This document shows positions 54,594 to 62,062 of a DNA stretch of 64,000 bases, piece after piece. Every line of letters begins with the position of its first letter. The first letter of the stretch is position 1. The position numbers and the translations under genes were made by a program. The notes under the pieces are model-generated. The model was not told the DNA's origin. It saw only the letters and a program-made list of their open reading frames with translations, and did no database searches. This DNA comes from G965267605 sp965267605 (GTDB lineage Bacteria; Bacteroidota; Bacteroidia; Flavobacteriales_E; Vicingaceae), in contig OZ254088.1 of assembly GCA_965267605.1 (NCBI GenBank), positions 3,224,001 to 3,288,000 of the forward strand, in the 5' to 3' direction.

Positions 54594-54842
54594 CTAAGCG
54601 CCACCTATTAATCGTTCAATTTGCCTGCGACTTTTCCATCCCTTGATTTGTCGTTCACGTTTTATTGCACTGCTTCTTGTTGCATGTTCTTCCCGCCAAA
54701 CCAGATTCCAGGGTTTAGAGTCATTGGTGGATGTTACGTGTCCAGCATTATGCTTTTCAATACGTTGTAACAGATCAGCCGTTTGACCAACATAGTATCT
54801 ACCATTGGTGTAACTCTTCAATATGTAAACGAAATACCTCAT
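54594..54842 (-). CDS. GIY-YIG nuclease-family protein
   Basis: An 82-residue GIY-YIG domain protein of the short UvrC-N-like (UPF0213) type. MRYFVYILKSYTNGRYYVG has the VYI ... YYVG motif; LLQRIEKHNAG holds the conserved Arg, and WNLVWREEHATRSSAIKRER the catalytic-region Glu. The start at 54842 is used because the earlier ATG sits in the tRNA terminator. The gene lies between an intact tRNA-Ala (32 bases upstream) and a 3' tRNA-Ala fragment (75 bases downstream), the layout expected of a mobile nuclease cassette. Free-standing GIY-YIG proteins of this size may cut branched or specific DNA; activity here is untested. Confidence 0.85.
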   Translation of the reverse strand: MRYFVYILKSYTNGRYYVGQTADLLQRIEKHNAGHVTSTNDSKPWNLVWREEHATRSSAIKRERQIKGWKSRRQIERLIGGA

Positions 54843-54846
54843 AAAT

Positions 54847-54874
54847 AAAAAAGGAACCATAGCTGATTCCTTTT
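54847..54874 (-). terminator. terminator of tRNA-Ala
   Basis: AAAAGGAAT, a loop and GTTCCTTTTTT on the minus strand form a stem with a T-run directly downstream of the tRNA-Ala gene and 5 bases before the ATG of the nuclease gene. Confidence 0.7.
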
Positions 54875-54875
54875 G

Positions 54876-54949
54876 TGGAGATACCCGGGCTCGAACCGGG
54901 GACCTCTACACTGCCAGTGTAGCGCTCTAGCCAACTGAGCTATATCCCC
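54876..54949 (-). tRNA. tRNA-Ala (anticodon GGC)
   Basis: A complete 74-base cloverleaf on the minus strand: acceptor GGGGATA/TATCTCC with the alanine identity pair G3:U70, D-arm GCTC-AGTTGGCTA-GAGC, anticodon arm CTACA-CTGGCAG-TGTAG (anticodon GGC), variable loop AGGTC, T-arm CCCGG-TTCGAGC-CCGGG and discriminator A. The CCA end is not encoded. Confidence 0.95.
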
Positions 54950-55061
54950 AACACTTTATTAAAAGAAGGGGGCACTTCGCGGTTTTATACTCGGCTCACA
55001 GTTGAGAACAAAACCATGCCCCTCCCAAGGGTGCGCAAATCTACTAAATACAAGGCATAAA

Positions 55062-55088
55062 AAAAGCCTCACCAACGGTGAGGCTTTT
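55062..55088 (-). terminator. intrinsic terminator after the Omp28-like gene
   Basis: Perfect 12-bp stem (arms 55062-55073 and 55077-55088, AAAAGCCTCACC / GGTGAGGCTTTT) with a 3-base loop; the minus-strand copy continues into more Ts. Lies 20 bases past the stop codon. Confidence 0.9.
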
Positions 55089-55108
55089 CTTTATATCTCG
55101 GTTATATA

Positions 55109-56080
55109 CTATCGAGCGTTTACGTAGTCCCAGCTAGTACCGTTCTTTTTCCAAACAACAGCGTGAACTTCGTAGTTACCACTCCAGTCAGCAGCAGAAC
55201 TGTTTCCGCTTACGATTGGAATAGTTACATCAAAGTTGCTAGCCTGACCTGTAGAACCAGAACCGTCAACGATTTTAGTTCCCCAAGAAGCTCCATTGTC
55301 ACCACCTGACAAGAATCCACCACCTCTTAGTACGTGATCGTGAATGTAGTTGTCATAGTATGCAGTAGAAGCATTCCAAGTAGACCCAGCAGGGCTGAAG
55401 CTACCATCGTCACCTTTTTGTCTCTCGTCAGTACCATTGTCAAGTACATAAAGACCTAAGTAGTACTCACCAGAAATGTTCTGAAGAACACTGTAAGCAC
55501 CAGTAATGATGATGTTGTCACCAGAAACAGTGTGCGAGATCGCAAGACCAACTTCAGCAGACTGTGCATTCGTAGAAGTTACAGCTGAGTTAGTTGGAGA
55601 TAGTGGGTGACCTGAAATCAAGTTACCGTTAACAGCAAAGCAAGGAGTAGATCCACTACCCATTACAGTTTGCCAATCTGCAGCAACCTGGTTGTGCATA
55701 TCATCACCAGACTTGTGACAAGCAATTCTGATCAAATCATCAGAAGAGTTAGCATCACCGATGTCCTTGAATACAGAACCACCGTAATCACCACAAGCGA
55801 AGCACCATGTAGCAGTAAACTTCACAGAAAGTGATCTTTGCTTAGAATCAACAACAGCACAAGAGCCATCGTCCTTAGTTGCAGCTGAGTTGTAGTTTAC
55901 AGCTGATGGGTTTGTACATCCATCCACGTGAGCAATACATGAACCATCATCCTTCTTTGCATCCGGATTGTAGTTCTGTGCTTCTGGATCAGTACATCCC
56001 TTTTTCTTACATCCTGTAGCCGCGAACGCAACAACTGCTAGCGACATTACAGCGAACTTTGAGATTTTCTGAATATCCAT
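55109..56080 (-). CDS. Omp28-like lipoprotein with DDGSC repeats
   Basis: A 323-residue lipoprotein. Signal MDIQKISKFAVMSLAVVAFA with lipobox (ATGC, Cys24) precedes two Cys-bounded repeats of the CTDPxAxNYxPxAxxDDGSC type (about 27-75). The rest (about 80-323) is an Omp28-related domain with a thioredoxin-like start: VKFTATWCFACGDYG contains a CxxC (WCFAC), and a later STPCFAVNG resembles the cis-Pro loop (TPCFAV). Omp28 proteins are Bacteroidota surface lipoproteins of uncertain role. A strong terminator follows. A -7-like TAAATTTG lies upstream at 56112-56119. Confidence 0.87.
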   Translation of the reverse strand: MDIQKISKFAVMSLAVVAFAATGCKKKGCTDPEAQNYNPDAKKDDGSCIAHVDGCTNPSAVNYNSAATKDDGSCAVVDSKQRSLSVKFTATWCFACGDYGGSVFKDIGDANSSDDLIRIACHKSGDDMHNQVAADWQTVMGSGSTPCFAVNGNLISGHPLSPTNSAVTSTNAQSAEVGLAISHTVSGDNIIITGAYSVLQNISGEYYLGLYVLDNGTDERQKGDDGSFSPAGSTWNASTAYYDNYIHDHVLRGGGFLSGGDNGASWGTKIVDGSGSTGQASNFDVTIPIVSGNSSAADWSGNYEVHAVVWKKNGTSWDYVNAR

Positions 56081-56111
56081 TATTAAAGAGTTTTAATGAT
56101 TATAGCCAAAC

Positions 56112-56119
56112 CAAATTTA
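56112..56119 (-). promoter_or_regulatory. -7-type promoter element of the Omp28-like gene
   Basis: TAAATTTG on the minus strand is an exact match to the Bacteroidota TAnnTTTG -7 consensus, 31 bases upstream of the ATG. No good -33 TTTG lies at the right distance, so this is a candidate only. Confidence 0.4.
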
Positions 56120-56287
56120 CCTTGATTATTTTTAGTAGTCTGACCGGAATTCAACTATTCTTTGAATCCTATTTTTGCCCACAAATAGTGGGCTTCCGCA
56201 GATTTCAAAAGTGAACAAGGCAATATACCGCATAAAATTGGATGAAAACAGAGAATTACCCAATTTCGTTTGATTACCCTACTCCAC

Positions 56288-57142
56288 GTGAACTTAGATG
56301 CATTAATTCACCAGGCCCTTGCATCACTTGGGCCAATAAAAAAGATCGGCAGATTGCATGGAGGAGACATCAATGATGTCTTCAAAGTAGAAACACCCAC
56401 CAACAAATACTGTCTTAAGCTCAACAGTGCTGACAAGTTCCCGGGAATGTTTGAGGCGGAGTTGGATGATTTGAAATCCTTGGGCCAGTGTGGGGCACTT
56501 ACGGTTCCCAATCCTATCATGGTGGGACAAGAACAAGGGCATAGCTTCCTGTTAATGGACTTCATAGAACCAGGCCCTCGAACCGCCAAGGCTGAACAAT
56601 CCATGGGCAAGGGTCTGGCTGCCTTACACCAAATGTCTTCCGACCTTTTCGGATGGCACCAATCCAACTATATCGGCTCATTGCCGCAGATGAACACACA
56701 ACTACCTTCTTGGGCGGAGTTCTTTATCGAATCTCGGTTGATGCCGCAAATTGAAAGGGCGGATGCGCTCTTAACACATGCAGATCGCAGTGCTTTCGAT
56801 TCACTCTTCAATACCCTTGAGGAACGCTTTCCCCAGGAAAAACCAGCACTACTGCATGGGGATCTATGGGGTGGTAATTGGATGGCAACAGCTAATGAAA
56901 CAGCATGTATTTACGATCCTGCGGTGTATTATGGCCATCGTGAGATGGATATCGCCATGACCAGGTTGTTCGGAGGATTTGGTGTAGATTTCTACGAGTC
57001 GTATAACGAGTCTTTTCCGCTGGAATCCGGTTGGCAGGAAAGAGTTCAACTGTGTAACCTGTATCCACTTTTGGTACATGTCAATTTATTCGGTGCAGGC
57101 TACTTATCGCAGGTTCGCGACATCTTATCCAATTTCACTTGA
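56288..57142 (+). CDS. fructosamine kinase / aminoglycoside phosphotransferase-fold kinase
   Basis: A 284-residue cytosolic kinase. Motifs in order are IKKIGRLHGGDINDVFKVET (glycine-rich loop and Lys), LLMDFIEPGPRTA (hinge), LLHGDLWGGNWMA (catalytic loop with Asp) and ACIYDPAVYYGHREMDIAMT (metal Asp and family hallmark). This is the fructosamine-3-kinase (YniA-like) family, which repairs glycated amines by phosphorylating fructosamine or ribulosamine. A TTG at 56270 adds six residues; the GTG at 56288 better matches family starts. Confidence 0.87.
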   Translation: MNLDALIHQALASLGPIKKIGRLHGGDINDVFKVETPTNKYCLKLNSADKFPGMFEAELDDLKSLGQCGALTVPNPIMVGQEQGHSFLLMDFIEPGPRTAKAEQSMGKGLAALHQMSSDLFGWHQSNYIGSLPQMNTQLPSWAEFFIESRLMPQIERADALLTHADRSAFDSLFNTLEERFPQEKPALLHGDLWGGNWMATANETACIYDPAVYYGHREMDIAMTRLFGGFGVDFYESYNESFPLESGWQERVQLCNLYPLLVHVNLFGAGYLSQVRDILSNFT

Positions 57143-57170
57143 TTCGTATACCTCCGCTTTAGTAACTTCA
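57139..57170 (+). promoter_or_regulatory. candidate promoter of the first glycine-rich gene
   Basis: TTG (57139-57141), 21 bases, then TAACTTCA (57163-57170), 18 bases before the ATG. The same GTAACTTC element with similar flanks occurs at the same distance before the second glycine-rich gene (58965), so the pair shares a duplicated promoter. Confidence 0.5.
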
Positions 57171-57187
57171 AGTAAAATCTAAACCTA

Positions 57188-58894
57188 ATGAAGAAACAAT
57201 TACTCTTTCTATGTGGACTCGTTTTTGCGGGAATAGCTGCAATGGCGCAATGTCCACCTATATTCCCAACGTGCCCTTCTAATATCACGGTCTCTAACGA
57301 TCCTGGTCAATGTAGCGCGGTGGTGAACTATGCTACTCCAGCTGGTGTTGACAGTTGCAGTGGAACAACAATTTACAATTTCACAACCTGTGGCGTAACA
57401 GGGCGCACGGGCCCAACTCAAGCCAATGTTAATACAGCCTATACAAGCACCAATCTTAACGGTAATGTTACGTCATTAACGGGTATTCAGCTTTGGGTTG
57501 TTCCGGCTTCGGGCTTGTACACTATCAAAGCCGTTGGCGCTGCTGGTAGCGGACCCAGTGGTGGCCGTGGTGCTGGCATGCAAGGTGATTTTAACTTAAC
57601 TGCAGGTGACTCGCTTCTAATTGTTTGCGGGCAGCAAGGTGATTTCCCTTCTACAGGTAACTCTTCCACGGGAGGAGGTGGCTCTTACGTGTGTGTCGTT
57701 GATTGGAACAGTAGTAACGTCATGACTACTACCAGCCTTCCTGTTACACCACTTATCATTGCCGGAGGCGGTGGAGGTAATCCAGGGGTTGCGAACGCAG
57801 CATGCGATGCCAACATCACAACAGGTGGTAATGCCGGTGCTGGAACTACAGCATTTGGCCAAGGTGGTGTTAACGGTAATGGGGGAGATATTGCCCAGAA
57901 TTCTGGTAACAACCGAGGTGGTGGAGGCGGAGGCTTCCTAACTGATGGTGATAGAAGTGGAACCTGTGGAACAGCAGGGGCCGAATCTGGTGCCAGCTTC
58001 CTGAATGGTTGTGTTGGAGGTAACAATACAACTTGTGGCAGCCAGCCACACCAAGGTGGATTTGGTGGTGGTGGCGGTAGCAACTCTACCGGTTGGAGAG
58101 GCTCCGGTGGTGGAGGTGGTTACTCTGGTGGTGGTGGCGGAATGCACAACACCACATCTGTTACACACCGTGCAGGTGGTGGCGGATCATACAATAGCGG
58201 TTCAAACACAGCTGATTCTGTTGGAATTGGAACAACTATTGGTTGGGTAAGAGTTACCCAACAGGGCTCACCCACACCTACAAGTATGGTAACCGGTCTT
58301 GCAAGTGGATCAGCTTTCCCTGTTGGTGTAACCAATGTCATGTACGTAACCACCAACTCAAATGGAAGCGATACGTGCTCGTTTGTTGTTACTGTAAACG
58401 ATACAGGTCAGGCAACGGTTCTCGGTGCACTAAGTCAAGATACCATCTGTACTTCTGCTGGAACACTTACACTTCCTGCCGGAACACCAGCTGGAGGTAA
58501 CTACAGTGGAACGGGTGTAACAGGAAACTCCTTTGATCCTGCCGTTGCACAGTTGGGTAACCACTGGATATACTATACAGACACAGTGGGTTGTCAGAAT
58601 GCTGATTCTGTACTTATCACTGTTGTATGGTGTACAGGTATTGCAGAGAATGGAGATAAAGGACTGGTGCGAATTGCACCTAACCCCTCTCACGGTATGT
58701 ATCAACTTCAGAAAAGTGCTGATGTGAGAATAAAGTCTCTCGAGATCTATGATGCAGTTGGAAGGAAACTACCATTCGATACGCGCTCACTCAATGGTAA
58801 TTCACTCGATCTTATGCATCTACCAGATGGTATGTACTACCTCAGGTTGAGGGCTAACGATAGCAGAGAAATTCACCGATTGGTAAAACAGTAG
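57188..58894 (+). CDS. glycine-rich surface protein with split HYR domain, copy 1
   Basis: A 568-residue T9SS cargo protein. Signal peptide (LLFLCGLVFAGIAAMAQ), a first half of a HYR domain (CPSNITVSNDPGQCSAVVNY), a large glycine-rich region (about 60-360, many GGGGG runs, resembling the ALK-type Gly_rich domain), a second HYR half (AFPVGVTNVMYVTTNSNGSD, about 378-400), an Ig-like segment (TVLGALSQDTICTSAGTLTL onward) and a C-terminal T9SS type A domain (about 490-568, VRIAPNPSHGMYQL). A terminator follows at 58900. A tandem paralogue lies directly downstream. Confidence 0.88.
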   Translation: MKKQLLFLCGLVFAGIAAMAQCPPIFPTCPSNITVSNDPGQCSAVVNYATPAGVDSCSGTTIYNFTTCGVTGRTGPTQANVNTAYTSTNLNGNVTSLTGIQLWVVPASGLYTIKAVGAAGSGPSGGRGAGMQGDFNLTAGDSLLIVCGQQGDFPSTGNSSTGGGGSYVCVVDWNSSNVMTTTSLPVTPLIIAGGGGGNPGVANAACDANITTGGNAGAGTTAFGQGGVNGNGGDIAQNSGNNRGGGGGGFLTDGDRSGTCGTAGAESGASFLNGCVGGNNTTCGSQPHQGGFGGGGGSNSTGWRGSGGGGGYSGGGGGMHNTTSVTHRAGGGGSYNSGSNTADSVGIGTTIGWVRVTQQGSPTPTSMVTGLASGSAFPVGVTNVMYVTTNSNGSDTCSFVVTVNDTGQATVLGALSQDTICTSAGTLTLPAGTPAGGNYSGTGVTGNSFDPAVAQLGNHWIYYTDTVGCQNADSVLITVVWCTGIAENGDKGLVRIAPNPSHGMYQLQKSADVRIKSLEIYDAVGRKLPFDTRSLNGNSLDLMHLPDGMYYLRLRANDSREIHRLVKQ

Positions 58895-58899
58895 TTAGG

Positions 58900-58920
58900 A
58901 AGGCCCCGAAAGGGGCCTTT
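58900..58920 (+). terminator. terminator after glycine-rich gene 1
   Basis: AAGGCCCC-gaaa-GGGGCCTT (arms 58900-58907 and 58912-58919) followed by TTTCTTTT. The stem is nearly the same as that after the second glycine-rich gene. Confidence 0.9.
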
Positions 58921-58964
58921 TCTTTTCAACCTAGTGCGAAGAAGTTAGAGTACTCCAACTTTCG

Positions 58965-58972
58965 TAACTTCC
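58965..58972 (+). promoter_or_regulatory. promoter -7-like element of the second glycine-rich gene
   Basis: TAACTTCC preceded by TTTCG, 19 bases before the ATG at 58991; it matches the element before the first copy. No clear TTG lies at the equivalent upstream distance. Confidence 0.35.
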
Positions 58973-58990
58973 TTGTAAATCTCTGAACCT

Positions 58991-60568
58991 ATGAAAAAGA
59001 ACTTACTCTTCTTGAGTGGGTTTTTGCTTGCGGGAGTAACCGCTCTTGCGCAATGCCCACCAATTTTCCCATCATGTCCAGCCAACATTACGGTGTCTAA
59101 CGACCCTGGACAGTGTGGAGCCGTTATTAACTATCCAACACCGGTAGGTGCAGATACGTGTACGGCCGGAACAAGAACATTTACCAACTGCAACAACACT
59201 GGTAGATTTGGCCCTACCATCACGCAGGTAACCACGGCTTACGCATCTACATCCCTGGCAGGTGAAGTGAAGATGGTACAGCAGGGTTACCAGGAGTGGG
59301 GCGTGCCAGTATCAGGTACGTACACTATAGAAGCCTATGGTGCCGAAGGAGGTACTGCACCTCAAAGACCTCCCGGGAAAGGAGCGTACATCCGGGGTGA
59401 ATTCAACTTAACCGCGGGCGATACGCTGGCCATTGTTGTGGGACAACAAGGATCACCGATCAACAGTGGTGGTGCTGGTGGCGGAGGTGGAACCTTCGTA
59501 ATCAATAAGCTCAATGTAGATTCTCTGGTAGTTGCCGGTGGAGGCGCGGGAGGTAACAACCATACCGCTACGGGATACAACTTCTCTGATGGAGGTGCGA
59601 TCACCAATACCGGTACGCATGGTGGTGCTGTAGGATACAGTGCGGCTGTTAGCGGTGGCGGTGGATTTGTTGGCCAGGGTGGTGGAACCAGCGGTGGTTT
59701 TAGCTTTACCAACGGAGCATTAGGTGGCGCAGGTCCAGGTGAAGGTGGCTTCGGTGGCGGAGGCGGCAAAGGCGGCAGCACGCTGAATGGTGGCTGTGGC
59801 GGAGGCGGCTACAACGGTGGTGCTGGAAACAACAACATCATCATCTACGGTGGCGGTGGCTCTTTTAATGCTGGCGCAAACCAGATCAATGTAGCTGATA
59901 CCAACTCAGGTCATGGCATGGTTGTAATCTCGTGGAGCGGTGCTCCGGTAACTACCAACATGACATCCGGACAAGCCAGCGGAACCATGTTCCCGATCGG
60001 AACCACAACAGTAACTTATGTAGCAACGAACAGTGCGGGTAGCGATACTTGCTCGTTCACTGTTACCGTGAATGATACCGGCCAGGCCACCGTTCTTGGA
60101 GCGCTTAGCCAGGATACCATTTGTACTTCTTCGGGTACACTTACACTTCCAGCAGGAACACCAGCTGGTGGTAACTACAGTGGAGCAGGAGTAACTGGAA
60201 ACACTTTTGATCCTGCCGTTGCACAATTGGGTAACCACTGGATCTACTATACCGATACCGTTGGATGCCAGAATGCCGATTCAGTATTGATCACCGTAGT
60301 ATGGTGCACAGGTATTGATGAGCAATCAGGTGAGAACCTTGTGAAGGTTGCGCCAAACCCATCCAATGGTATGTATCAGCTTCATATGAGCGATGATGTA
60401 AAGATCAGGTCGTTGGAACTTTATGATGCCGTAGGAAGAAAGCTTGGGTACGACACCCAATCATTGAATGGAAGGTCACTCGATCTAACCGCTCTTCCAG
60501 ATGGTTTATACTATCTGAAATTGAAAGCCAATAAGAGCGAAGAGTTATTCCGACTGATTAAACACTAA
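58991..60568 (+). CDS. glycine-rich surface protein with split HYR domain, copy 2
   Basis: A 525-residue paralogue of the preceding gene with the same domain order: signal (1-21), HYR first half (CPANITVSNDPGQCGAVINY, about 29-57), glycine-rich insert (about 58-315), HYR second half (SGQASGTMFPIGTTTVTYVA, about 326-345), Ig-like region (about 366-440) and T9SS type A domain (about 450-525, VKVAPNPSNGMYQL). The segment from TVNDTGQATVLG to VVWCTGI is almost identical in the two proteins, while the glycine-rich parts differ. Synonymous sites show more C/G-ending codons here than in copy 1. Confidence 0.88.
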   Translation: MKKNLLFLSGFLLAGVTALAQCPPIFPSCPANITVSNDPGQCGAVINYPTPVGADTCTAGTRTFTNCNNTGRFGPTITQVTTAYASTSLAGEVKMVQQGYQEWGVPVSGTYTIEAYGAEGGTAPQRPPGKGAYIRGEFNLTAGDTLAIVVGQQGSPINSGGAGGGGGTFVINKLNVDSLVVAGGGAGGNNHTATGYNFSDGGAITNTGTHGGAVGYSAAVSGGGGFVGQGGGTSGGFSFTNGALGGAGPGEGGFGGGGGKGGSTLNGGCGGGGYNGGAGNNNIIIYGGGGSFNAGANQINVADTNSGHGMVVISWSGAPVTTNMTSGQASGTMFPIGTTTVTYVATNSAGSDTCSFTVTVNDTGQATVLGALSQDTICTSSGTLTLPAGTPAGGNYSGAGVTGNTFDPAVAQLGNHWIYYTDTVGCQNADSVLITVVWCTGIDEQSGENLVKVAPNPSNGMYQLHMSDDVKIRSLELYDAVGRKLGYDTQSLNGRSLDLTALPDGLYYLKLKANKSEELFRLIKH

Positions 60569-60573
60569 AGAAG

Positions 60574-60599
60574 AAAGGCCCCGAGAGGGGCCTTTTCTT
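60574..60599 (+). terminator. terminator after glycine-rich gene 2
   Basis: AAAGGCCCC-gaga-GGGGCCTTT (arms 60574-60582 and 60587-60595) plus TCTTTT. It runs up to the end of the convergent aldo/keto reductase gene and may stop both transcripts. Confidence 0.9.
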
Positions 60600-61592
60600 T
60601 TAAAATTGTGGATGTTTGGGGGCGTTCTTGAGAATGCCTTCGATCTTTTCCATTACACTGTCGTCCATCTTGTCTTTGACATCAAGCGCCTTGAAATTTT
60701 CCTTTAGCTGTGTGTTCTTGGATGCACCAAGAATAACAGTACTTACGTTTTCATTTTTGAGACACCAGGCGATGGCCAATTGAGGCATTGTACAGTCTAA
60801 AGACTTAGCGACTTTTCCTAGTCTGTCAATTTTCTTGAGGTAATCTTTTTGTAATGATCGGTCCTTCAACCATTCCAAACCTTTCATGTTCAGTCTGGTG
60901 TTCTTCGGATTGCCGGAATTGTATTTCCCTGACAAGACACCGGAAGCCAGAGGAGACCAGATGGTAGTTCCCAAGCCAACGGTTTTGTAGATCTGTTTGT
61001 ATTCCACCTCAATCTTATCCCTGTTGAACATGTTGTATTGAGGCTGCTCCATAGTAGGTCCTATCAGGTGATGTTGTTTCGCAACCATATGTGCCTCCAT
61101 GATCTCCTGAGCACTCCATTCAGAAGTCCCCCAGTACAGAATCTTGCCTTGCTGAATAAGGTTATGCATGGACCAAACCGTTTCTTCGATAGGTGTTTCC
61201 TTATCAGGCCTGTGACAGAAATATAAATCAATGTAATCTACCTGAAGACGTTTCAAAGCCTGATCACACGCCTCTACGATATGCTTTCTATTCAAACCTT
61301 TTTGGGTGGGTTTAGAATCGATCAACCCACGCGTTCCAAAGAACACCTTGCTGGATACCAAATAACTGTCTCGTTCCCACTTCATCTTCTTGAGGATCCG
61401 GCCCATCACCTTTTCAGATTCTCCATTCGAGTATATTTCAGCATTGTCAAAGAAGTTCACGCCATTGTTGTAAGCGGCCTTCATTAAGGTCTCGGCAATG
61501 TTGTTGCCAATTTGCTTCCCAAACGTGAGCCAGGAACCTAATGAGAGCCTGCTCACCTGAAGTCCTGATTTCCCAAGTCGTTGATATTCCAT
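60600..61592 (-). CDS. aldo/keto reductase resembling Kv-channel beta subunits (AKR6-like)
   Basis: A 330-residue TIM-barrel oxidoreductase. MEYQRLGKSGLQVSRLSLGS, FFDNAEIYSNGESEKVMGR (catalytic Asp and Tyr), VSSKVFFG (Lys) and YFCHRPDKETPIEETVWSMH (His) give the tetrad. The NADPH-site region WSPLASGVLSGKY and QLAIAWCLKNENVSTVILGA follow. From memory the whole length resembles mammalian Kvbeta / Shaker beta subunits much more than typical bacterial reductases, although the active-site Asn of Kvbeta is His here. The start at 61592 is chosen because the nine extra upstream residues are not family-like. It is divergent from RidA and a potassium channel gene across a 44-base gap. Confidence 0.9.
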   Translation of the reverse strand: MEYQRLGKSGLQVSRLSLGSWLTFGKQIGNNIAETLMKAAYNNGVNFFDNAEIYSNGESEKVMGRILKKMKWERDSYLVSSKVFFGTRGLIDSKPTQKGLNRKHIVEACDQALKRLQVDYIDLYFCHRPDKETPIEETVWSMHNLIQQGKILYWGTSEWSAQEIMEAHMVAKQHHLIGPTMEQPQYNMFNRDKIEVEYKQIYKTVGLGTTIWSPLASGVLSGKYNSGNPKNTRLNMKGLEWLKDRSLQKDYLKKIDRLGKVAKSLDCTMPQLAIAWCLKNENVSTVILGASKNTQLKENFKALDVKDKMDDSVMEKIEGILKNAPKHPQF

Positions 61593-61636
61593 GTGTTCCT
61601 TATTTTTAGCGAATAGCAATATACAACAAGCAACAC

Positions 61637-62062
61637 ATGGGTGAGAGAATAAGTTCAGATAAGGCTCCTAAGCCAGTAGGCCTGTATCCACACGCAAGGA
61701 AAGTAGGCAACCTGCTGTTTCTTTCGGGCGTTGGCCCGAGAACTGCTGGTTCAGATTCGAATGACTCTGCAGTGCCAGGATTGAAACTGGATCACAATGG
61801 CAATTTCGAAGAATTTGATTTTGAAGCGCAATGCCGAAGCGTATTTGATAATGTGAAAACGATTCTGGAAGAATCAGGTTCCAGCTGGGATCAACTTGTG
61901 GACGTAACAGTGTTTCTTGTTAACATGAAACGCGACTTCAAAACCTATAACAGGGTTTACGCGGACTATTTCAAAGACAATCAGCCGTGCAGGACAACGG
62001 TGGAGATCAGTTCATTACCTACTCCAATAGCTATTGAACTGAAGTGCATAGCTACCATCTAA
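61637..62062 (+). CDS. RidA-family (YjgF/YER057c) imine/enamine deaminase
   Basis: A 141-residue trimer-forming RidA-family protein. Motifs are NLLFLSGVGPRTAG, VFDNVKTILEESGSSWDQLV, KRDFKTYNRVYADYF and the C-terminal CRTTVEISSLPTPIAIELKC with the substrate-carboxylate Arg. RidA enzymes hydrolyse reactive imines; the longer glycine-tail form also resembles the aminomuconate deaminases. It is one base upstream of the potassium channel gene, so translation is coupled. Confidence 0.88.
   Translation: MGERISSDKAPKPVGLYPHARKVGNLLFLSGVGPRTAGSDSNDSAVPGLKLDHNGNFEEFDFEAQCRSVFDNVKTILEESGSSWDQLVDVTVFLVNMKRDFKTYNRVYADYFKDNQPCRTTVEISSLPTPIAIELKCIATI

Noticed and set aside
56242..56380. ATG-started frame of about 45 codons before and overlapping the fructosamine kinase start
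   Set aside because: Out of frame with the kinase, overlaps its conserved N-terminus, and has no recognisable features.
57685..58083. Pro-rich antisense frame opposite the glycine-rich gene (and 59362-59781 opposite its paralogue)
   Set aside because: Gly codons GGN read as Pro/Thr on the opposite strand, which explains the long frames; no start context or family match.
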